A stretch of 64,000 nt of DNA from Ashinkailepas kermadecensis (taxonomy: Eukaryota > Arthropoda > Thecostraca > Neolepadidae). Positions 1 through 12,290 of the stretch are shown one piece after another. The notes under the pieces are model-generated. The model ran no database searches. It was given only the letters and a program-made list of their open reading frames with translations, and was not told the origin of the DNA. The stretch's first letter is position 1; each line of letters starts with the position of its first letter. A program made the translations under genes and the position numbers. The DNA is taken from contig JAOTOM010005151.1 of assembly GCA_034440615.1 (NCBI GenBank), forward strand, positions 1,037,501 to 1,101,500. The letters run 5' to 3'.

Positions 1-562
1 GCAAAACGATCTATCACGCTCAATTCGCGCCGGCACGGTGTGCCCGTCCGTTCGCGATAAAACAATGGTAGCCCAACTTTGCCGATTCCACCCAAAGTAA
101 TGTGAGGCGCAAAAGTTCGCCAATGTCTATATATCATAATTTTAGGCATTGACGGAGTGCTTACCACCACACATCAACAAAACAGATGTCTTAGTCCCCA
201 AATTTCCTTAAGGCCTCCGTAATAGCTTAGTTCCAGAGCATCTCCGACGATATTTTATTGCTCCTTCCTTTTAGCCATATACGTGCTGTCTATTAGCAAT
301 CATTCCGTCTGCACTAATTTTGACGAAACCCTTTCCCCAGCCACTCCTAAGATACATTCCCAGTGATTTGCATACAATTGTACCTCAACCATCCCCACTA
401 GCTTACCACTTCCCTCGTCCTGCATTTACGAAACTTGCGCAGGTGCGTTCCTGTACCCATGGGCCTTAGGATTGCACGAGATAACAGACCTGATCAGTGC
501 TCCATCAGTTGCCCTGACCACCTAGGGCTAATGACTCTCCCACGACCTCTCCACGACCCAGA
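1..562. other. No recognisable feature
   Basis: No TIR, tandem repeat, RNA gene or convincing coding frame was seen. The stretch is mixed-composition sequence leading up to the target site of the first hAT-like element. Confidence 0.5.
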
Positions 563-1612
563 GTCCTATGCAGTGGCGTCGCTACGAAATTCTTCCAGGG
601 TCGGAAGGCGGCCTCCTGTTCCCCGAAAGGGGGCCTCCATTGTGTTAGGGTCTCATATTGTTTTCAGGCTCTTACTATGGTTCGAGAATGGGGAACATTA
701 TTTGATATTGGTGTTTTGTTTGTTCTTGGCATGGTGCATCATTTACTCAAAACGCAATAGCACTAATAATTTTCGCTGAAAACTGGGTCATACCAGGGTA
801 TAAATAAGTAATATTTGGATAAATACATAAGTGCCAAAACAAACCAACGTCTCAATGCTTTCTCGAATCTTCCCGCTGGCCTCTAGATTGCAGCGAGCCG
901 GCGGAGCTGGTGCTAAGCATATCTTACAGATATCTGCCATTGATCAACCCACTTTTAAGTCCTCCAAGTCTAACTGAATATAGCTAGATTCATCACTACT
1001 GTTATTTATTCCCACCAGCTTGATGTCATAAGCAAAGCTTGAACGATCATTTCTCAGTCATAGGACGGCAATTTCGCAAAGGTGACAACGAGAAGTGGAT
1101 TGCATTGGTTTTCTGAGCGCCATCTTAGGAATTTGTTTATTTTTATAACATTTGGTGCTGGCTGCACGACAACTGTCACACGAGCTAAAATATATCCTCA
1201 GCGAATAAATTCACGGCAAGAACAAGCATTGAACAGCAATGCATAAATGACAATGCAACAATGCAACAATGTCAGTGCATACATAATCCAAACCTTCAGA
1301 TTCCACGCCGTTACACCCATCGTTTTCGCTGTGCTGTACCGTTTTGTAAATGACTGAGAAGGTATGGAAGCTGGGAAGCTCTAATCATGCAGGCTGTAAT
1401 AACAGAAAAGAAGTTTGTTGGAAGAAAATGCATTTAAAAACATCATTCATCCCATTTTATATGGGGCATGGATGTTGCATTGTATGTTTGTGAGGGGTAA
1501 TTTGTCCCCTCAATGTTGGTTTTGCCCCATGGGCGTATGTTTCGGAAAATTATTGAGGGACCAGTGGAGTACCTATATTTGCATCAAGCAGGAGTGGGCA
1601 AGCGGATTTGCA

Positions 1613-1638
1613 GGGGAGGGGGGGGGGGGGGGGGGGGA
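1613..1638 (+). repeat. Poly-G tract inside copy A
   Basis: A nearly pure run of about two dozen G sits inside copy A. The matching place in copy B (about 33165-33190) has only short G runs. The length may be unstable and G-quadruplex formation is possible. Confidence 0.8.
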
Positions 1639-1869
1639 GGCACCTACGCCCATTCAAAAGTCCTTGGATTTCGACCGCTATTTTGTCAAAGGGGACATTT
1701 CGAAATAATATAATTAGTTATCAACTAAATTGTCCTGTGGAGGGGCCTAATCTACCACTATGGTTTCTGATTGGTCGGATTTCAACCCTAACTCCACCAC
1801 CCAGTTCTAAGGTTTTCTTTTTGTACCTTGATAAGTTACCTCACACTGCTGAAATTACACCTATACCAC

Positions 1870-2635
1870 AAAACCGGATCGGTATCCCAAAAATTCAAGC
1901 TGGAGCCCTCCAAAAAAGGAGAGATTCCAACAAATAAATGTCCGGATCAAGAAAATGGCTCTGGAGCACCGAACATTTTTTTCCAGATGCCATTAAAAAA
2001 TTGCGTATGGCACCGAAAAGCATGCCGGATCTCGAAAATCGAGGAGGGATGCAAAAAAATGGCGCCAGAGGTTCGAAAAATCAGGCCGGGATTCGGACAT
2101 AAAAACCCAGAAAAGATCCACAAAAATCGCGTTGAGCACAGAAAGCTGGCGTTGGGTCTCCGGAACCACGCGCCTGGGCGCGATAAGTCGCGCTGGGACC
2201 CAGAAAAATTACACCGAAGCCCCAAAATCGTACTGGGGCCCCACAAATGTGCATCAGAAGCCCCAAATATACACAGCCGGACCCTAAGAGTACAACGGTG
2301 CCCGAAAATACAACTAACCTCCCAAAGCGCACCGAGTCTCCCAAAAAGCGATAGGGCCTTAAAACATGCGTTGGAGCCCTAAATAAACATGCCGGGAGCT
2401 CTAAAAAAAATACACTGCAAGCTCGCAAGGCGCACAGGGGCGATGAGAACGCACAAGGGCCTGAAAAAGAGGCTGGGCCACAAAAGATAACATGGTTCCA
2501 AAACGTACAAAACGACCGGGAGCTAAATAAACACATCAGGATCTTCGAAAACGCCTTGCCACGTAACACATACTCGGTGCACAAAAAAGCAACAAAGCCT
2601 TAAAACGAGCAGTGTTTCGAAGATGTATTAGGCCC
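1870..2635 (-). other. Internal block of copy A inverted relative to copy B
   Basis: Read in reverse complement, this block follows copy B from about 33865 to 34655 nearly end to end, including the landmarks GGGGCTTCTGATGCACATTT and TCTGGAGCACCGAACAT (the latter on the plus strand of A). The sequence on both sides of it (571-1868 and 2640-3355) aligns with B in direct orientation. The roughly 150 bp at 2480-2635 occurs a second time in A, in direct orientation, at 3207-3355. The inversion therefore came with an inverted duplication. Open frames on either strand here are not protein-like. Confidence 0.7.
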
Positions 2636-4020
2636 ACAACTTCAATTTAAAATGTATTACCCACCACTTTAAAATACAAAATTTCACAATTTCAGGCATT
2701 CCAGTTCATAGCACCCGGTCGCCAAGACGGCAACGTCAGTGCACGTGCACACCCATCTTTCGTATTCGGTACATTCGCCACACTTCGTGCGATGCTACGA
2801 CCTCTGCGAGGCCTTCTGCGTTTTGCTAATTGCTGCCACATGATACACTTGCGCCATATTTGACGTGATGGAATGCTTCGTATGGGCGTTTGCTGCGAAA
2901 AGTCGATTGATTAAATTCGATCATTAGTTTCCTACTTCCCACATTTTCTGGTAGTTGTTGGTTATTGATTTTACGACACGTCGACCATTGAGTCATGTAG
3001 CGTCACCAATCTCTCACGCCGATTGGTCGCGGGCGAAGAGTAGCTATGAAATGCGGTTTCCGCTGAGGTTTGATGCACTTCATATCTTTGCTGCTATCCT
3101 CCCAGATTGGCTACCGAACCGAGGCCCTGCCTCAGCATTCTTTTTTGGACCCATTGCGTCTTTCTTGCTCTATGATTGTGTATTATGGCTCCAATCCATT
3201 TTTGTTAGGGGCCTAAAACATTTTCGAACCCCCTGCTCGTTTTAGGGTTTGTTGCATTTTTGCGCACCGAGGTTTTTTTGACGTGTCAGGGCGTTTTCGA
3301 AGACCCCGATGTGTTTATTTAGCGCCCGGTCTTTTTGTTTGTTTTGGAACCATGGCCTTTCTCTCCTATTTTAGGGGCCTCCCGTTCATCATGGGGTCTC
3401 ATTTCCAATCTTGTGTCGTTCTCTTCCCAATTAGGTGCCTCTTGCCACGTCTCTGAATCGTCCTTTTCTATCTCGGTGGAACCTCACCTGTTTGGGGCCT
3501 GCTTTTGCGTCTCCGAAACCTCATCTCATATCCACTGGCTTCCTTTTCCGTCTTAGGGCCTCCTCTCATATTCTGTGGCCTCCTTTCCGGTGTTGGGGCC
3601 TCCTTTGCAATCCTGGTTTCTTCCGTGCCATTTTTGACACTCTCTTGATTTCTGGGGACTCCTACCCTCTCCTAGGTGACTCCTTTTTAAATTAGGGGCC
3701 TCCTCTCACGTCATGGGGGCCTCCTTATCTGTGTTTGGAGCCTCATTATCCTCTTAGCAGGGTGCTTTTGCGTCCTAGTCCTAGATTTTCTCTTCTAGGG
3801 TCCTCCTCTTCCAAAATATGGGCCTCATCTGGCTGGTCTCGGTGGCCTTCTCTCATTCATGCGGAGACCTTCTTACCCGTCTTGGGGCCCCTATTGCGTC
3901 CGGATAAATCTCCCCTATCATGTCTTAATTTTATATTGCAGGGGCATCCTCTTCCGTCTTGGGGGCCTCGTTTTCCAAATTAAGACTATCCTGCCACCCA
4001 TCGGAAGCCTTTTCGTCTAA

Positions 4021-5110
4021 CCTGGGTGGCGTCTTGCCCGTATCGGTGGCATCCTTTCCGTCCTGAGGGCCTCCATTTCGTACTGGGGGCCTCCTTTTCG
4101 TCCTGGGGCCTCCTTTTCATCCTGGGGGCTACCTCCCAATCTCTGTTCTACGTCTTAGGGGCCCCCTTTTCGTCCTTAGGTGCATCCTTTTCGTTCTAGG
4201 GGCCTCTTTTTAGTCCTGGGGCCTCCTTTTAGTCCTGCGGGCCTCCTCCCAATCTCTGTTCTACGTCTTGGGTGCTTCCTTTGCGTCCTGGGGGCATCCT
4301 TTTCGTCCTGGGGGCCACCTCACAATCTCTGTTCTACGTCTTAGGGGCCTCCTTTTCGTCCTGGGTGCCTCCTTTCCGTCCTGGGGGCCTCCTTTTCGTC
4401 ATGGGGGCCACCTCCCAATCTCTGTTCTACGTCTTAGGGGCCTCCTTTTCGTCCTGGGGGCCTCCTCCCAATCTCTGTTCTACGTATTGGGTGCTTCCTT
4501 TCCGTCCTGGGGGCATCCTTTTCGTCCTGGGGGCCTCCTTTTCGTCCTGGGGGCCTCCTTTTCGTCCTGGGGGCTCCTTTTAGTTCTGGGGACCTCATCC
4601 CAATCTCTGTTCTACGTCTTGGGGGCCTCCTTTTTGTCCTTGGGTGCATCCCTTTCGTTCTGGGGGCCTCCTTTTCGTTCTGGGGGCCTCCTCCCAATCT
4701 CTGTTCTACGTCTTGGGGGCCTCCTTTGCGTCCTGGGGGCATCCTTTTCGTCCTGGGGGCCTCCTTTTCGTCCTGGGGGCCTCCTTTTCGTCCTGGGTAC
4801 CTCATCCCAATCTCTGTTCTACGTCTTGGGGGCCTCCTTTTTGTCCTTGGGTGCATTCCTTTCGTCCTGGGGGCCTCCTTTTCGTCCTGGGGACCTCCTC
4901 CCAACCTCTGTTCTACGTATTGTGGCCTCCTTTTCGTCCTGGGGGCCTCCTTTTCTTTCTGGGGGCCTCCTCCTAATCTCTGTTCTACGTCTTGGGGCCT
5001 CCTTTTCGTCATGGGTGCCTCCTTTTCGTCATAGGGGCCTCCTTTTCGTCATGGGGCCTCCTTTTCGTCCTGGGGGCGTCCTTCCAATCTCTGTTCTACG
5101 TCTCTTATAG
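4021..5110 (+). repeat. 20-bp minisatellite inside copy A
   Basis: Tandem units of about 20 bp (core GGGGGCCTCCTTTTCGTCCT) are interrupted about eleven times by a longer variant carrying CAATCTCTGTTCTACGT, which gives higher-order structure. Three overlapping frames are open (up to 280 residues, period 20 residues, or 60 bp), plus one on the minus strand. This is expected when a stop-free unit whose length is not a multiple of three is repeated; it is not evidence of a gene. Older, degenerate units of the same kind extend back to about 3340. Confidence 0.85.
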
Positions 5111-5522
5111 AGACCTGATTATATTTCCTGGGGGCCTCGTCAGTCTTGAGGCCTCATTGACAGTATGATCTTCTGTCCCATCGGCCTCCTTGCTCACCTT
5201 TTTTGCTGTGCATTTGCGGATGGGGGCCTCCTCAAATTTCAGGGGGGGGGGGGGTTGCGATTGCCCCCTGCCCCCCCGTGGCGACGCCCTTGGTCCTACG
5301 AATACCTGGTCACTTAGTGCATCATGGCTCTTGGCAATGCATGACCTCAGGCCATCTTAGTGGTCTTTCTCCTCTTCGGATACATACCTGACTGCTCGCT
5401 CCAGGGCTCTGGCGGATCCATAGCTCCGGAAATTACCCCAAAGCACTTTAATTCCGGGATCTCTCACAAGTCCAGAGGTCTTCCAAAGGTCACATTGCTC
5501 GTGGTCATTCCTCCTGACTTTC

Positions 5523-5750
5523 CCATCCGGAGGTGTATCATAAACTCCACAGGTCAAAACCTCCACAGTTCATAACCTTCACAAATTCAACATACCCAAA
5601 GCGGTCGTAACCTCCACAGGTCATAACCTCCACAGTTCACAACCTCCACAACTCCGAAGCGGTCATAACCTGCACAGGTCACAACCTCCACAACTCCGAT
5701 CCGGTCATAACCTCCACAGCTCACAACCTCCACAACTCTGAAGCGGTCCC
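5523..5750 (+). repeat. About 42-bp minisatellite (CATAACCTCCACAGGTC type)
   Basis: Units contain CATAACCTCCACAG, CACAACCTCCACAACTC and CGAAGCGGT. Two units are 42 bp and an earlier one is longer. The array lies outside copy A, about 230 bp beyond its right end. Confidence 0.75.
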
Positions 5751-5759
5751 AGAGCTCCT

Positions 5760-8060
5760 GAGCTCCCGTCCCAGAGCTCCTGGTTGCACTGTGGCCCTTA
5801 CCGATCGTCAGCTACTATTTTCGTCTCAGGAATCTGAAATACCTGCCTCCTTCATAGGCCGAGATATTTTGATCGTCCCAGGCTCATGTCGACTCAGGGG
5901 CCCAACCCGTCTGTGTTCCTAGCTGTCTCAGGGCCTTTGCTCATGGCCATTGCGTTAGATCCTATGACCATCCGGAGCCTTTTAGCGACATAAACCCTAG
6001 GCTAAAGGCTCAACCGCCTCACCAGGCCTGTTGGCCACCTCGCGACCGCTAGCCGATCCAGGGCCCATTGCCGGCCCTCAGAGTGGGGGCTTCATTCACC
6101 ACTCCCTCCCCCATTCCACGCTATGCTACTAATTTCAGGCATGGATAGGCGTGCATAGGTGACTTGGTGCGCATGCACATCAGTTCCCCATTCGGTGAAG
6201 GCAGGGGCATCAGCACCGTCCGGTAATTTGGCGCAGGCGGCAGTCGCTCTATGCGATGACAGTTGGCACCGGCGCTTTGACCGCGCCAACAAGTGGTGGC
6301 TTCCAGGGCGCCTTGTGCTTACCTGGTATTCACACTTGCTTCCCAGTCAGGACGAAAGCCGAAAATCTTCCTTCCCAGACAAAAATCTACCTCAGCGGGC
6401 TGACTCTACCCGGCTTGTCGTGCCTGGTCATATCGGTTTTCAAAAGCCTATAACTTTCAAAACGACATACCCTAAAATCATTGATTCAGCTCAGCCACGT
6501 GGCCTCATTCTCTAAAATTCACATATGGCAAGATACAAAATTCTGGCCGGTGTACTGCACCATTTTATATGGACAATGTTTTCATGCATTGGCACTTTTA
6601 TTCATTGAAGCAGGTTGCTCAGCGGCACAGGCTTGTTGGAATTGCGAGCTGAAGTGAGGAATTGCGAGAATTGCAGCGGCGCGGGTCACGTTTTACCGTC
6701 AATTCCTCTGTGATGAAGTACACTGCAGGGTAAGAAGGACGGATTATTTGGAGGAGGGGGGGGCACTGGATACATGTACACCTTTTAATGGAAAGACGGC
6801 TCCCGTCCAGCCGGGAAAGGAGGGCTTGAATGAACGCCCCGCCCTCTCCCGCCGCTCAACGAATTTTTCTGCCGTCAAAAATGTCCCTTTCAGAGGAAAA
6901 GGCACCCCTTCAGTAGGCTCGAATGCACCTGCTCTCTTTCCGCTCAACACATTTTCTACCGATGGCGCTCTTCCGAGGAATTGTGCCCCTATAAAAATTA
7001 TTGGATCCACACCTGGTACGATGGGATTTAGTTTGAAGTGATGATAAAGACTGCTTAAGGCATGTAAGATACCGAGTTACAGACCAATTTAGATGAATGC
7101 ACTAATTATTTCAGTTACCGTAGTTACCGTATTGGGTTGCGATTTTAATGTACCAAGAAACGTTTCAACACAATTCGAAATCTGAAGAGATGCAACCATG
7201 GGTCCTGTTTTGCATACATTTGAGGGGGCAAGTACCTATCAATGTTGATTTTGTCCCACAATAACATCAGCTTTCAACATGGGACCCTATCGAGTGTACC
7301 CCCACCAATCCACTTGTGTTCACTCATTGCCTCCATGTATTGCGCATCCCCCCCCCCCCCACGCCAAAAAAATAACAAAAAAAAACGAAACCTTGCTCGT
7401 GATCCAGCCAGCAAGGAGTGTCGATGATTATATACTTGTTGATGGGATTGTCAGTAGCTCGCTGAGAAAATCTCTGACCAACGCGTGCGTGAAAATTGCC
7501 AGAAGTGCGAGTACTAGGTGCGAAGATCCCTCTCCACCCTAGGTGCGCATCAGGCTGCGCGACAACAGTTAGTATTAAGTGGCTGGGTCCAGCTTGCGTG
7601 CCTACAACGCGTTAACGGTATGACATCCGGGTCCCGGTAAGGCAGCTGATTCCGATTCATGCGCGCTGTCGTTGAATAACCCGACAGGCGCGTGGGCCGG
7701 ACAAAACGTTCGCACGTGAAGGAGTATTCCAGTGTTACGGGTTTGCAGGCGTCTTGGGTGTACAGTAGTTTTCAATGTGGCAAGGTAGCAATAGATACGA
7801 AAATATTCAAAGTGTTCCATAGGAGGATGGTGCACAACAATTAAACCAAATGCGCTAGATAGGAATTCCTCGACTACGCTATGTAACACTCTAACGGCTA
7901 ACCAATGCACTGATGGACTTAAGTAATTCCATGTTCAAGTGGGATGGAGCTATTCTATGCCACTCTATCCATATATCTATTAAGACATCCATCAGTTTCT
8001 TCCCCTAGAAAATCTAGCCGGAAGCTAGCAGAGAGAATGAATCAATCACGCTGCTGCAGG
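5760..8060. other. No gene recognised; mixed unique sequence
   Basis: No supported coding region. At 6745-7010 a G-run (GGAGGAGGGGGGGGC) precedes sequence broadly like the G-tract interior of the hAT-like copies, but I could not find TIRs or target duplications. About 7205-7260 is weakly similar to 1480-1530 in copy A (an opening like GAGGGG, then CAATGTTG-TTTTG-CCC). A poly-C run lies near 7351. Confidence 0.4.
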
Positions 8061-8064
8061 CACC

Positions 8065-8612
8065 CTTCCACACACCCCACCAATGAACGTACTCTACCAC
8101 ACACCCTACCACAAATCCCACCACGTACCATATCACGAACCTTACCATGCATCCTATTACACATCCAACCACGGATCCCACCACGTACGCTACCCTACAC
8201 CCTACCACGCACACATTCTACAAAACATCCTAATAAACACTCCGGCACACACCCTACCACGCACACATTCTACAAAACATCCTAATAAACACTCCGGCAC
8301 ACACCCTACCACACACTACCGCACACATTCTATCACACACCTTGCCACGCATCCTGCCGCACACTCTACCACGCATCTTACCATACACCCTACCGCACAC
8401 CCACCACCCATCTACACCTATCATACACCCTTCCGTACATCCTACCGTGCACCCCATCGTACACCCTACCATACACCCACCACGTATCCTACCGCACACT
8501 CTACCACGCATCCTACCGCACACTCTACCACGCATCCTACCATACACCCTACCGCACATTCTACCACGCACCCTACCATACACCCTACCGCACACCCACC
8601 ACGCACGGGACC
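8065..8612 (+). repeat. Minisatellite of CTACCGCACA / CTACCACGCA units
   Basis: Degenerate 10-20 bp units. Near 8194-8300 a 53-bp segment containing ACATTCTACAAAACATCC is present twice in tandem. Open frames on both strands (His/Thr/Pro-rich on plus, Gly/Arg/Val/Cys-rich on minus) follow from the repeat. Confidence 0.8.
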
Positions 8613-8861
8613 ACCGGCGCTCACTGTTTACCTTGAAGATCAATGGCCGACCAGGGCCATAACCCGACACTAATCAGCTTAAGGTGTGATCGGTGGTCAG
8701 AGTGGGGCTGGTGCCGACTGAACAGCGCCGGTCGATGTGGGCGCCACCCCTCGCTGCTGCTGCGGCTTCGCTTTTATTTTGAATTGGCTCGCCAGCCTGG
8801 GGAGCGACGCTGATGCAATGGTTGCACAGGAGTTCCGCAACGAAAGCATGTATTGGGCGGA

Positions 8862-9890
8862 GGTACGTATGACAAATGTGCGTAAGTAATTGTACGCATA
8901 CGCAAATGTACGTATCCGTAAATGTACGTAATCGCAAATGTACGTCCGCGCAAAAGTATGTGAGCGCAAATATACGTATGCACAAATATACGCAAACGCG
9001 AAAGTACGTCAGCGCAGATGTGTGTAAGTGCAAATGTACGTAAGCGCAAGAGTACGTCAGCGCAAATGTACGTATGCACAAATATACGCAAGCGTAAATG
9101 TACGTAAGCGCAAAAAGTACGTAAGCGCAAATGCACGTATGTGCAACTGTACGTATGCGCAAATGTACGCAAGCGCAAATGTACGTGTGCGTAAATGTAC
9201 GCAATCGCAAATATGCGCAAGCGCAAAAGTATGCAAGCACAAATGTACGTATGCACAAATGTACGTAAGTACAAAAGTACGTCAGTGCAAATGTACGTAA
9301 GGGCAAATGTACGTAAACGCAAAAGTACCTGAACACAAATATACGTGTGAGCCAAAGTACGCAAGTGCAAACGTACGTAAATGGGAAAAGTACGTTAGAG
9401 CAAATGTACGCTCATGCAAATGTAGTTAAACGGAAATACGTAAGCATAGCAAATGTAAGTAAGTGTAAAGGTACGTAAGCTCAAATGTACATAAACCCAA
9501 AAGTACTTCAGAACAAAACTATGTAAATGCAAATCTACGAAACGCAAATGCAACTGTACGTATGCCAGATGTACGTAAGCAAATGCACGCAACAAAATGT
9601 ATGTGTTTCAAATGTACGTGTTTCAAATGTACGTGTTTGAAATGTATGTGTTTCAAATGTACGTGTTTGAAATGTATGTGTTTGAAATGTATGTGTTTCA
9701 AATGCACGCGATTCAAATGTACGTATGCACACAAGTAAGCATCGCAAATGTACGTAAGCACAGCTGTGCCTGATCACAAACGTACATATGACAAACGTAA
9801 TCATGATAAATGTACGTAAGAGCAAATGCACGTATTGCATACGTGCCTTACCAAATGTAAGTAACCACAAAGGTAAGTATGCCTAAATGT
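8862..9890 (+). repeat. 16-bp minisatellite, forward orientation
   Basis: About 60 units with consensus GCAAATGTACGTAAGC. Each has the self-complementary core TACGTA. A sub-block at 9600-9720 uses the variant CAAATGTACGTGTTTC at the same 16-bp period. Long minus-strand frames with a Thr-Tyr-Ile-Cys-Ala pattern are products of the repeat. Confidence 0.9.
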
Positions 9891-9936
9891 ATGCACATTG
9901 GCTCATACATACATTCGATCTTACATACTGTTATGT

Positions 9937-10105
9937 TTACGTATATTTGAGCATTGGTACATTTGCGCTTACGTGCATCTATCATACGTACATCTGCGCT
10001 TACGTACAATTACCATATGTACATCTGCGCTTACGCACATTTGCGTACGTATATTTGCGTAAGTGCATCTGCCATACGCACATTTGCTTTACGTACATCT
10101 GCTCG
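9937..10105 (-). repeat. 16-bp minisatellite, inverted orientation
   Basis: About ten units of the same 16-bp repeat in reverse complement (ACATTTGCGCTTACGT, ACATCTGCGCTTACGT) follow the forward array after a spacer of about 45 bp. Confidence 0.85.
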
Positions 10106-10115
10106 GATCCCTTGA

Positions 10116-12105
10116 ATTAACACACAAAAAATGTTTGTCTGAACCAAAACACATGTGATGGAAAACCTCCGAGAAGGTTCCAGGCTCACTTCCAAGTCCG
10201 TGTGTGTGAATAGAGGTCATCGGGGGGTATTCTATCATTATGGATCCAAAAGAGAATGTTCGCGTGCGGCGACACACGTGACGCCTATTTAAGGGACAAA
10301 TTATCATTTGTGCGACCCCATTGTCAGGTCTAGCTGGACGAAAGTTTTAGGTGTTTTTTTTTAATGTTTTAGGTTTAGGTTTTTAGGTTTTAGATGGAAT
10401 AATACAATTTGGCTGATGGTCATCGATATTCCTCTTTTCAAACATGCACATTCTCGTGCCGGATCTTCCATACGCAAAACCCACCAACGACGACGTTTGA
10501 CATTCTCATACAACTATTCCCAATGGATAAACTATAAGCCCCACTCATTGGGGTGACCTGATTATCCCACAAATGCTCGTTCAATGTCTTGCAAACCTGG
10601 CCTCGCAAATGCTCTGGCCATTTTAAGACGTCTAGTTAAAGGCTGAATGCAAAATTGATCGAAAAATATACATAATTCATGCATAGGCTCAAAAAGCCAC
10701 CAAATCACACTCTCTCAGGTATCAAAAGGCTTTGGGTCAAATATGCCATATCGTTCAAATTTCATTAACAATTAGAATATATTAGAAGGCAACGATCCAA
10801 AATAGAATGCGACCAGACGATAACGCCATAGGTCGCATATTTTCCCGGTAGCTGAATTATAAATGCGTTCTTATCAAGCACCCTCAAGAACAAACAATGG
10901 TGTACATCACCCCAGAATTCCCAGCGAAGCGACCTACCAAGATCGTTAATCTTCCTAACTGCTGCATGAAGCTTTCATGTGTTGGGCATTTAATGACATT
11001 TCATTGGGGACATGTGCACCACAATTTTGGCATAGTTTACACTAAGCGTATTTCCTAATTTATAGTGCATCTATAATTTATGACATCGATCTGACTAGCT
11101 TAAATTTATTCCTGTATTCTAAAAATATACTAAGATAAATTACGCTCCAATACAACTAAAGGCTGAAGAAAAGCTCCAATAGTTGTTCCTGACGGTATTT
11201 TTGCCCTGGTCTTACTATACCAGATTGCACCACAAGTGTAGGCAATGGTGATTCATATAAATGTATGGTGGAGCAGGCACGGTAGAAGTTTTGGGCAAGA
11301 CAGTTTGGAGGAGGGAGGAAGGGGAGAGCTAGCAATGCCGGAATTGGTGATCACACCAAGAAATGGCGGAACGCCGCTTTGGGAAACATGGTAAAATCCT
11401 AAATCAATCGGGGTTCGGAATAATTTTGGAGGGCTCCAGCTTCCAAAGGAGACTGACAACCCAGGTCTTGCCTAGTTCGTTTTCTGTTGTGGGCTCTATT
11501 CATCCAACATTTCCCCGAGCACGAATAATGTTGGATTTTGACATGGGTCCAAATATTTTATAAAGTAGCTGTTTAGTGTTGCAATATATTCAAAGTTTTG
11601 CTACTGTAGGGAATACCAACGCCACAGCTGTGAGTGCTACTGTAGCAATGTATGCAACTTCATCACGGTTGTTATCCTATATAATTGTCCTGGTCCATCG
11701 CCCATCTGCCTCCCCTGAATACCTTCAAGGCATTCAGTATATAATTTCCATGATATCCTTGGAAATTCTATACTCCCAAATTCTAGGCCGTGCGTGGGTG
11801 CCTTGTAGTTAACTCGTCCCTTTTCCTCCCTCCAATCACCGTTAAGAGTCGTGGATCGACATCATCGTTCATTTCGGTTTTCATGGTACCTCAACTATTT
11901 ATGAGATGTAGACCTGGAAAAAAAGCTTTGGTATTGCAATTCACGAAGTAGTCAGGATTTCTGCGGCAGGAGAATCGGTGGATACCCCCTCCCCTCCATC
12001 TCGAAAAATAGCAATTTTTTTCGGTTCTGCATCCTGTGACTATCTATGAGATCACATCAATGCAAAATGTTTTCTTGATCCGATGAAAATGGTGTGAAAC
12101 GTTAC
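10116..12105. other. No gene recognised
   Basis: AT-leaning unique sequence. A short degenerate TTTAGG-like stretch at 10340-10395 is the only texture noticed. Confidence 0.4.
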
Positions 12106-12107
12106 AC

Positions 12108-12110
<3 letters not shown>

Positions 12111-12188
<78 letters not shown>

Positions 12189-12194
12189 ACACAC

Positions 12195-12285
<91 letters not shown>
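12111..12285. repeat. Compound (CA)n-(TA)n microsatellite
   Basis: About 87 bp of CA repeat with small interruptions, followed by about 87 bp of TA repeat. Confidence 0.98.

Positions 12286-12290
<5 letters not shown>

Larger units (their letters stand above)
571..5292. mobile_element. Non-autonomous hAT-like DNA transposon, copy A
   Basis: The left end starts CAGTGGCGTCGCTACG and the right end, read in reverse complement, starts CAAGGGCGTCGCCACG, so 13 of 16 terminal bases match. Flanks are GTCCTATG (563-570) and GTCCTACG (5293-5300), an 8-bp target duplication with one mismatch. An 8-bp duplication with CA...TG ends is the pattern of the hAT superfamily. G- or C-runs lie just inside both ends. 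The interior aligns by eye with copy B at 32135-37104 (for example 1040-1300 with 32590-32880, and 2650-3355 with 33420-34022). There is no transposase frame, so the element was presumably moved in trans. It carries an internal inversion and a private 20-bp minisatellite. The superfamily rests on ends and duplication only; another CAGTGGCG-ended group remains possible. Confidence 0.75.

Noticed and set aside
4268..5110. 280-residue open frame (and overlapping frames on both strands)
   Set aside because: It is the translation of a 20-bp minisatellite that is open in several frames; no domain and no non-repetitive flank.
8674..9870. Minus-strand frames rich in Thr-Tyr-Ile-Cys-Ala-Tyr-Val-His-Leu
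   Set aside because: Product of the 16-bp repeat read through phases, not a Cys-rich protein.
10340..10395. TTTAGG-like telomeric repeat
   Set aside because: Only a few irregular words within T-rich sequence; too short and degenerate.
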